Below are positions 56,250 to 64,000 of a stretch of 64,000 nucleotides of DNA, one piece after another. Numbering within the stretch: position 1 is the stretch's first letter; each line of letters begins with the position of its first letter. The notes beneath the pieces are model-generated. The model saw only the letters and a list, made by a program, of their open reading frames with translations. It was not told the origin of the DNA and did not search any database. Source of the DNA: Orychophragmus violaceus (taxonomy: Eukaryota; Streptophyta; Magnoliopsida; Brassicales; Brassicaceae). The stretch lies in contig CM058239.1 of NCBI GenBank assembly GCA_030180135.1, positions 79,987,823-80,051,822 on the forward strand. Reading direction: 5' to 3'. A program made the position numbers and the translations under genes.

Positions 56250-56424
56250 GCGGCATGCAAGCAAGACCTCTGAGCTACCGAGCTTCCCTCTCCTTTTAGT
56301 CGAGTAAGAAATCCCTCTCCATTGATGTAACGTTTACAATATTTATAAGAGATTACAATAAGGTTAACCCTTCAGACATTTACAAGATTAGCCTTAATAT
56401 ACATTAGTCTCTCTATACGCTCCC

Positions 56425-57009
56425 TCAAGATGGAGTAACTGAAGTTACACCAATCTTGTGATTCAGTTCTTGAAACTGCAGTCTCGGCAAGGCTTTCGTT
56501 AGTCCATCTGCAAGTTGGTCGCGTATAAAAACATGAGACACATGCAATGTACCATCTTGAACTTGGTTGCAGATGAAATGATAATCAAGAGCTAGATGCT
56601 TCATACGAGAATGGAACACCGGATTCGTACACAAGTATGTGGCTCCCACATTATCGCAGTAGATAGTTGGTACATCAGTAAGCTGAATTTGTAGCTCCTT
56701 CAGTAGTGAGGTGATCCAATTGATTTCAGCCGTGGTCATTGCTACTGCTCGGTACTCCGCTTCAGTCGAAGAACGAGCTATGCCCGTATGCTTTTTAGAT
56801 GACCAAGCGATTGGAGAAGAGCCAATGTAGATTACATACCCAGTCGTGGAAAGATAGTCGTCAACATCCCCAACCCAGTTAGCATCCGAATAGGCGTGAA
56901 GGTTCAAGGGCGTGTTTATGCATAGCAATATGCCGTGTGAACTCGTGCCTGCGAGGCAACGAAGTATTCGTTTCGCAGCTTGCCAATGTATGTATGTCGG
57001 TGCATGCAT
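56425..57009 (-). pseudogene. Ale-type copia RNase H
   Basis: Well conserved RNase H: YSDANWVGD, ARSSTEAEYRA and IYCDNVGATYL supply the Asp-Glu-Asp residues, followed by HIALDYHF-like (HLALDYHFICNQV), DQLADGLTKALP and the end of the polyprotein. The frame is open, but it is cut from RT by a shift at a 12-base G-run (about 57047-57058). Confidence 0.85.
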
Positions 57010-57359
57010 GAATTGCGACAGCCGGTTGACACTATACGCTATGTCTGGGGGGGGGGGGTGAGAGATAGGTACTTCAAGCTACCCAAGACCATTCGAAATT
57101 CCGAGGCATCATTTAGTAATGTACCAGATTTCTGAGACAGCTTGGGTGTGGGAGACAGTGGCGTGGAGACAGATTTTGATTCTATCATCTTCGTCTTCTC
57201 CAGAAAGTCCAAGATATATTTTGGTTGTTTCAGATGCAGGCCATTTCTTGTGTGTGTGACCTCTTTACCCAAGAAGTAGCTAAGGTCCGTAGGCTCTTTT
57301 AACGAGAAGCGGATGGACAATGCGGCAATGAACAACGAGAGTAATGTGTGACTGTTCTG

Positions 57360-58201
57360 GTGACAATAATTTCATCGACATACACCAAAGTTTATATGAT
57401 CTGACCATCGTTAGCGTAGACAAACACTGAGGTATCAGCAATTGAATTCGCAAATCCCAGGCTTATGAGGAATAATTTCAGTTCTTGGTACCAAGCACGA
57501 GGTGCTTGCTTCAGACAATAAAGCGCCTTTCTTAGCCTGCAAACATTATCTGCGCGGTCACTGTCAATAAATCTTGGAGGCTGAGTAACGTATACCTCAT
57601 CCGTCAAGGTGCCCTGCAGAAAAGCGTTGTTTACCTCGAGCTGTTTTAGAGGATAATTTTGCGAAACCGCAAACTACAGAACCACCCGGATTGTAACTGA
57701 TTTCACCACTAGACTAAACGTTTCTGCGTACTCCTGATTGAACACACGTGCAACTAGACGTGCCTTGTATCTTTTAAGAATTCCATTCGGGAGATATTTC
57801 AGTGTAAATATCCATTTTGTAGATATTACATGCTGACCTTTACGGCGCGGAACTAGATCGAAGGTGTGATTCATGGTCTGTGCATTCATCTCTTCCCCCA
57901 TAGATTTGCACCAATGCTCATCTCTTAAGGCCTGGGTTATGGTTTTGGGTAAGGTGGGTCTTTGTAATTTGGTTGTGGCTAGGAGGGTAAGTTTCTTTGT
58001 GGGTTTAATGATGTTGTTCTTTCGGCGTGTGGTCATGGAGTGTTTGTTTCTCAGTGGTTGTTTTGTGGGTTTTATGGCTGAGGAGGATGGGTTGGCGTTG
58101 ATAGTAAGTGGTGGATTTGTAGGTAGTGGTGGTATAGGACTGCCGGGTGGTGAAGGCTGATTATTGAGGCTTTGGCGGAAATTGGTTATCCGTCCCTGCA
58201 T
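57360..58201 (-). pseudogene. Ale-type copia reverse transcriptase, inactive
   Basis: RT in pieces: WCKSMGEEMNAQTMNHTFDL, STKWIFTLKYLPNGILKRYK, ARLVARVFNQEY (58201-57674), then YVTQPPRFIDSD and LYCLKQAPRAWYQELK (57607-57392). A stop follows, and the active site reads YVDE instead of YVDD. Dead by several criteria. Confidence 0.85.
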
Positions 58202-58516
58202 AATTAGTTCTTACATTCAAAGTACCAACAAAAACAGAGGTAGTCATTTGTGATACCTGAGTTTCATTTGGTTGCACCGGAGCCGACATAGTTACCGGTT
58301 GCGGTGGGGAAGAATCCGAGATCAGGGGAGCGGACGACGAAGCTGATATGAGTGGCGGAGTTGGAATGTGAATGACTTGGCGAGGTTCGGTAAGTTGGAA
58401 ATTGTCACTAGTTTGTTGTTTTGGGGATGTTGGTACCGATTTGGCAAAAGGAAAGTGGTCTCTGTGAATTCGACATGGCGGGAAGTGTATATACGGCTTG
58501 ATTCCAGTTCCAAACA

Positions 58517-59090
58517 TTAATACGCACTTTGTGTATTGGAGTAGCCAAGAAATACACATTCTTTTGATCTCCCATCAAGCTTGTGGGTCATGTAAGGGCG
58601 TAACCACGGATAGCATGTAAAACCGAAGACCTGAAGCTTCAAGTAGTTTGGCTTTTGTCCGAACAACTTCTCATATGGATTGAGGTTGTCCAGAACTCGA
58701 GTAGGCAGCTTGTTGATGAGGTAAACTGTCTTCGACAGAGCATAAGGCCAGTAGTGTTTGGGCATGGAAGCTTGATGCATTAGTGTCAATAATATGCCTA
58801 TGCTTCCTCTCCGATATTCCATTGTGCTCTGGTATATGAGGTGCAGAGGTTTGGTGTGAGATTCCATTGGTGGACAGAAACGATCTTAGAGCCAAGTACT
58901 CGCCACCATTATCCATATACAACATCCCGATCTTTATTCCAAACCGATTCTCGACCAGTCCTTTAATTGTGATAAAGGTTTGACTAACGTCTGATTTTCT
59001 CCTTAGGGGATAGAGCCACGGGTATCTGGTATAGTGATCGACAAACAAAACATAGTACCGGAAATTTTCAATGGAGAGTATAAGAGACAT
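58517..59090 (-). pseudogene. Ale-type copia integrase core
   Basis: FRYYVLFVDHYTRYPWLYPL, LYMDNGGEYLALRSFL and TSAPHIPEHNGISERKHRHI give the second Asp and the Glu of the D,D-35-E triad; a shift follows and the domain continues as MPKHYWPYALSKTVYLINKLPTR to VFLGYSNTQSAY (58867-58517). Confidence 0.85.
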
Positions 59091-59111
59091 CCAGACATCA
59101 CTATAAATAAA

Positions 59112-59693
59112 CTAAAGAGGTTTTGTGGAAGTGACTATGTTTGTGTAAAAAGGTTGTTTATGACTCTTATTGATGAAACAATGTGAACAAGAAAATTTTT
59201 TATTGGGAACATCAGAACAAGGTATATCAAGTTTTGAAATAAGAGAATGCAAAATAGAAGGAGCAGGGTGGCCAAATCTCGAGTGCCAGGAGAGAAGAGT
59301 GGTCTTCGGTGATGGAGAGGCAAAGAGAGAGACAAGTTTGTTGGGTTGAATTGGCCACTCATATAGCTTGTTTTTAGTTTTGCCTTGCAGCAACCGGGCA
59401 CCCGTTCTGTGATCCTTCACCCTAAAGAATGCAGGAAATAATTCCACGGAAACTTGGTTAGTGTTACATAAACGATACAAAGATATAAGATTTCTCTGTA
59501 AATTGGGAACATATAAAGTATCGTTTAATCTAAGGGATCGAGTAGGGGTAAGAAGAGAGGTGGAACCGGTGTGTGAGATCGGGAGAGATGAGCCATCGGC
59601 ACTCATTACTTCTTCTCCACCGTTGTAAAGGTTGTGGAGTGAGAGGTTGTTGAGATCAGTGGTGAGATGATGTGTTGCGCCTGAGTCAAGCAA
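59112..59693 (-). pseudogene. Ale-type copia protease and GAG-pre-integrase
   Basis: LLDSGATHHLTTDLNNLS is the protease active site (Asp-Ser-Gly). Then YVPNLQRNLISLYRL and the integrase zinc finger LLSWHSRFGHP...CSHCFINKSHKQPF. The frame is open for 193 codons. Confidence 0.85.
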
Positions 59694-59699
59694 CCACGG

Positions 59700-60108
59700 G
59701 TTTGAGTCAGCCGACGATTGTGCAGCATAGTTCGCACGCGGTTGCCACGAGGTATTGTTGTTGTTTCCAGACCGTGAATAGTTGTTAGAGTAGCCTGCGG
59801 ATGCGATCTGTATTTGCGAGCATGTCCTGACGCTATGTCCGTGGACACCGAAAATCTGACAACGTCCCTGGTAGCCTCAGGAATGGTACTGATGGTTGCG
59901 ATTTTTAGAACAACTTTGTTGCCACGATTGTCCATTCCTATTGTAGTTATTGCGAAGGTTTGAGCCTCGGTAGTTGTTGTTCTATGATCCAGTGTTGGAC
60001 GATGGTCGCATTTGAACAACATTCGCCGTGACAGGAAGGAGGTTTACAGTCGATGGTACAACAACCATAAGTTTGGCTTCATAATTGAGTAGCTTCTCAA
60101 GCATTTCA
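59700..60108 (-). pseudogene. Ale-type copia gag C-terminus
   Basis: EMLEKLLNYEAKL, an Asn/Arg-rich linker and a knuckle CQIFGVHGHSVRTC, in which the second Cys is Phe. At least one stop is present. The capsid part is missing at 60108, where the LTR-like piece begins. Confidence 0.75.
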
Positions 60109-60275
60109 GTCAGTAAGCATTCAGCCCTTTAGTATTTTGTACTTAACTCAAAATCTATATGAGAAACAGTCATCCAACTACGATCAACAAAATCAATAGG
60201 GTTCATCCCAAACTTTGTTTTCTCTCTATCTTCTTCTCCCCCAAATTCTTCGTCGATTTCCCCCTTTTTTCTGCC
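60109..60275 (+). repeat. LTR fragment matching 55083-55245
   Basis: About 165 bp, roughly 85-90 percent identical to the LTR before the primer site at 55275. It ends at the junction with the duplicated LINE at 60276. Confidence 0.65.
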
Positions 60276-62102
60276 ATCGCTATATCATTCCACCGTCTAG
60301 ATTTTGTGGTGGATGCGATTAAGTCACATACTCGAAGATGAGGATTAGATTGAGAAGACCTTGTTGCAGGTTTAGGCGGATGGGTAGGTAACCAGTTATC
60401 TTCAAAAATCCTGATAGATTCTCAATCTCTAACATTGTGACGTATGCCTTTCTTTAGTAAGTTCAAACCCACTAAAATCGATTTTCGGTCGAACGATTGT
60501 AATCGCTGAGGTTTGGCGTCCAAAACAGAAGTACCCTTATAACACTTCGCTTTAAATTGCCGAGCAAAAATGAAATTAGGTTACTTGAGTAATCTCTACG
60601 CTTGTTTGGACAAGAAGGCTTCATTGAGTTTATTAAAATATCTGAAACCAATTCCCTTCACATTTAGGTTCTTAGTTTTTCCCAGGCCACCAATGGTATA
60701 CCCTTACTATCTGCATGCTTTTCCCACCAGAAAAGACGAAGATCTGAATTAATCTCACTTGTGATTTATGCATGCAATTTGAAACAAGACATCGAGTAGA
60801 CATGCATCGAAATAGCAGTCGACTTTAATATAACTTCTTTTCCAGCTGGGGAAAGGAACTTCCCGGACCATCGAGGAGTTCTTAACATTATCAACAATGT
60901 TATGAAACATTTTTGTCTTCTTTCATCTGAATTTCTTTGGGAGACCCAAGTATTTTTCCGCCACCACCCTAATTATGGATTCCGAGTATTGACTTAAGCC
61001 ACTCTTGTATAGGTCCTTGTATATGTGCACCAAATGTAATAGTGGATTTGGATGCATTAATCTTCTGACCAAAACAAATTTCATACAAGTCAAAAACCCT
61101 TCGTAATGATCGACAATTCCTGTTATTTGCTTGTAGAAAGAAAAGTGAGTCATCTGCAAAGAATAAATGACTGATATGTGGGACTCCGTTGACAATCTTG
61201 ATGCCTCTCATACGACCATAATCTGTTTTGGTCCTTATTAGCTAGGTCTTTATAGGATAAATATGTATAGAGACGAAAATCTCCCTGTCGGATACCTCTA
61301 TGTGGCGTGATGTGTCCATATGGTAAACCATTGACCAGAACCGAGTAAGTAACATATTTCAAAATTGCCATGATCCAAGAAATCCAACAGTCGGAGAACC
61401 CAAAAGCCTTCATATTTGCTTCCAAAAAATCTCATTCGCCTCGATCATAAGCTTTTGAAATATATGTCTTAACAGCATAAACTCATTAGTAATGAGGACA
61501 TTATCTGAAAGCCATTCTATTCGGAATAAAAGTAGCCTGTGAATCAGAGACGATAGTATCCAAGAATCCTTTTAGAAGTGAAATCAATAGCTTGGATATG
61601 ATCTTATATATAACATTGCACAACCCGATTGGACAAAAATCAGCCAGAGACGGAGGATGGATGATCTTAGGGATCAAACATAAGTTTGTATGGTTGATTC
61701 GTGGACTCATGGTACTCGTTGCAAAAAAACAAATGCTGAAATTCTCTACGAACATCGTTACGAACAACGTTACAACACTGTTGATAAAACTGTGCTGTGA
61801 AGCCTTCAGTGCATGGTCCTTTATCTGCACAAATAGCACAAACCATTGTAAAGATTTCTTTGTCTGAAAACGATATAGTCAAAATTTCGTTTATCTCGTC
61901 CGTAACTGATCTTCGAAAACAAGAGAATATCGAATGGTTGAGTTGCACACGAGAGCTAGTATATACGGATTCAAATGATCTTTTGTGAGTTTCCCAATAT
62001 TCTTCTCTCCTTTGATCACTGCATCTTGGTCATCATGTATTGAAATAGTGACATTTCGAGAATACCGTATTTTGGTGCAAGAGTGGAAGTACTTAGTATT
62101 CC
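60276..62102 (-). pseudogene. LINE segment D, second copy
   Basis: Duplicate of 23737-25564, with the same RT pieces (FADDS near 61170, GIRQGD near 61300, SLADFCPIGLCNVIYKI) and the same target duplication ATTCC (62098-62102). The zf-RVT tail (23264-23736) is not included. Confidence 0.9.
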
Positions 62103-63309
62103 TGATGAGGTCATCAGAACCAAACCAAACCAGGCGCTGACTGACTCAATCACTGACTCAACCACTACGTCAAGCAGCACAAGGATACTTAGAGAAATCA
62201 AAGCCACGATGAGTTCTGATCTAGTACAAGGCATAGGATTGGTTATACAACCAACAATCAATCCTAAGAAGACATATGACCCAGGAGGAATCATAACACA
62301 TGGAGAAGAGATTATGGAGCCGAGAAGATCTAACAAGACTTATGAGCTTATCTTAGCTCAAGTGGAGACCAAGGTCAAGACATCTAGCTCAGCTCATCAT
62401 CAGCATGCCACTAAGAAGAGTCATCCCCAAAAGATGACACAAGAAGAAGATACCGAAAAGGAGCTAACTATATGTAGCATCACAGCTAGCTCAGGAAGTA
62501 GCATCGGCACTAGCTCAGCAGACTTGCCATATATGGAAGCATTCACATTTGGAAGGTCAATTCAGCACCAAACCTTTACCTATCAAAGCTACAGTGTTTT
62601 GAGGTCCTTTCCATCAAGTCCAGACGTCCTCAGCTGCACAAGACCACACAAGATTCTCCATAACTTCAAGAAGTCATACTTACCATTTTTGGAGAAGAAA
62701 GAGATTAAACACCAACGGCTCCTTTCCAAGAATAAAAGCTGCGACTTCTATGCCAATAAAGATGTTCCAGAGATCCTCACTTATCCCTTGAAACCATCCA
62801 GATACAAAGGAACCATCAAGAGCATGGATCCTTGCCAAAATGAGCCTAACGGCTAGTTTCCTTTAAAATAGCGATTTCTTGTTCAAGGTCAATATTACCG
62901 TTAGCCTTAAGTCCTATAAAGTCTCATTGTATTGTTCATTTGAAAATCACCTTTCAATCAATTAATCAAAGTATTATTCAGTTCTTTCAAAGAGTTTCTT
63001 TGTTAAGAGTTTATTCCTTCTCTTGAATAAGTGTGTGATTCACCTATTCTCTAGAAAACCTTGGATTAGTATTGCTTGTGTGATTCAAGCAGAACTGATT
63101 CAACCACCGATTGAGAGAGTCAATCAGCCCATCGAACAAGCGAGTTGTTCATCATCATCCATTCATCTTTCCATTTAATCATCTCAACGTCCTTCCTAAG
63201 GAGTCTAGAGACCCACGGTTGGATCCATCTCACCACATCATCACCCACGATCTAGAAGAGAGTGACTTCAGTCCCTGTTCTACGTCAAACACGCTTCCAT
63301 CTTGCATCA
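62103..63309 (+). repeat. array LTR 5 (first LTR of the duplicated copy)
   Basis: 1207 bp, closest to LTR 1 (shares GATCTAGTAC) but lacking its TAA, so the LTR-encoded gag frame 62083-62856 is open to NEPNG. TATAAAG near 62916. Confidence 0.95.
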
Positions 63310-64000
63310 TCTGGTATCAGAGCCGAAAGGTTCCTAGATCAGGTGTATTCTATCCTTTACCTTTCGGTTATTGCATCTAGTTTTTGTTTCATTTCATTTT
63401 AAAATAAAAACCTATAAAAATTGTTTTCATCTTTCATCTATTTCTCTGATTTTGTTTCATCCTTAAAGAAAAACCCATTAAAAAAAAAAATCTTTTGTTT
63501 TGCATTTGATTCATCTATTTTATTCTTTGTTTTGTTTTGCATCTTAAATAAAAAAAAAAAAAAATTGTTTTGTGTTCTTGTTTTGTTTTATAAAAACCAG
63601 AAAAAGTTTTAAAAAGAAAGAGGAGAAGTTTTGCTATTTGATTCGATTTCTTAAACCAAAAAAAAAGTGTTTATTTCCTTTTGTTTTCCAAAGTTGTTTT
63701 CAAATTTCCAAAAAAAAAAAAGATTTCGAGATATTCTCAGATTTTAAGATATTCTAGTTTCTATTTTTTGGTTAAATCTAATTTTCAAAAAAAAAAAAAA
63801 AAAGGAGATCCGAAACTTTCTAAATCTTTTTCAAACTTCCAAAAATTTTCAATACCTTCCTAAACCAGTTTTCAAACCCCTAAAAAACTTGTTTAAAACC
63901 GTGTGTTAAGTTTTGTGTATCGTTGCTTGAGTTTGAACAATTGTAACTACTTGTTCAGCGCTTAAGATAAATAACTTCAGAACATATTGATACACTATAA
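63310..64000 (+). mobile_element. start of the duplicated gag-only element interior
   Basis: Primer site TGGTATCAGAGCC at 63312 and the A/T-run leader, to the window end just before the gag start. Whether a full array follows cannot be seen. Confidence 0.9.

Larger units (their letters stand above)
56250..60108 (-). mobile_element. Ale/Retrofit-type copia element, decayed
   Basis: A minus-strand copia element of a lineage different from copia A-D: gag C-terminus with knuckle (60104-59710), protease (59693), integrase (59090-58517), RT (58201-57360), RNase H (57009-56425). The gag N-terminus and 5' LTR are missing at 60108. The 3' LTR may be 56424-56250 (GTTAACCTTATTGTAATCTC) but is not bounded. 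It appears to sit between the two LTR copies of the unassigned plus-strand element. Confidence 0.8.
60276..64000. repeat. second copy of 23737-27461 (segmental duplication)
   Basis: Collinear and same-oriented with 23737-27461 at an offset of 36539 (36538 after one indel). The LINE part shows roughly nine substitutions in 1.8 kb by eye and the LTR about seven in 1207 bp. It continues past the window end. Confidence 0.9.

Noticed and set aside
57873..58160. Plus-strand 95-codon frame over the Ale element
   Set aside because: Antisense of the linker between integrase and RT; hydrophobic composition is a reverse-complement effect.

Overview
The window looks like plant heterochromatin, most likely pericentromeric, from a Brassicaceae species. 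Evidence for this is the ATHILA-type ORF1 protein, Ty1/copia and Ty3/gypsy elements primed by initiator-tRNA-Met or tRNA-Asp sites, an L1-like LINE with DUF4283/CCHC ORF1, endonuclease and RT, and a complete lack of intact host genes, rRNA or tRNA. Species cannot be named from sequence alone. Almost every base can be assigned to a transposable element inserted into another one. All percentages and counts below are by-eye counts.

Left part (1-11593). The window opens inside a minus-strand ATHILA-like element (5' LTR 3970-5144) whose pol is missing. It sits in the gag of a minus-strand copia element (5145-7604, 'copia D'), which in turn sits in a decayed Ty3/gypsy element (7605-10640) that keeps a gag remnant and an integrase/chromodomain-like tail.

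Middle-left (11594-23263). A small non-coding LTR retroelement (11599-20902, TSD AGATC) has its 5' LTR split by a young, nearly intact plus-strand copia element (13072-20339, 'copia A', TSD CGTAC, 682-bp LTRs, 1048-aa pol). AT-rich intergenic DNA with a MITE and a GC-richer island follows.

Middle and right (23264-54300). One minus-strand LINE can be followed from ORF1 (about 54300) to the zf-RVT tail (about 23264), cut by three LTR-element insertions, each with its own 5-bp target duplication. These are a copia element ('copia B', GTTAG/CTAAC), a second copia element ('copia C', AAAAA) and a tandem array LTR-I-LTR-I-LTR-I-LTR of a gag-only element (25565-37331, TSD ATTCC, four 1207-bp LTRs). 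Copia B and C share an in-frame TAG that cuts an intact 296-aa gag from a decayed pol. A 1.77-kb block (LINE piece plus LTR) is duplicated inside the copia B locus.

Right end (54300-64000). A broken small cysteine-rich peptide gene, an LTR/PBS/leader of another element, and a decayed minus-strand Ale/Retrofit-type copia element lead to a sharp junction at 60276. From there the sequence repeats 23737 onward, in the same orientation, to the window edge. This is the likely boundary of a tandem duplication of about 36.5 kb.

The most unusual signal cuts across element families. A 14-bp palindrome of the type GYRWCGAYCGRYRC occurs in pairs whose starts are 21 bp apart (16 of 19 pairs exactly 21), in ATHILA-like and copia elements that are otherwise unrelated.
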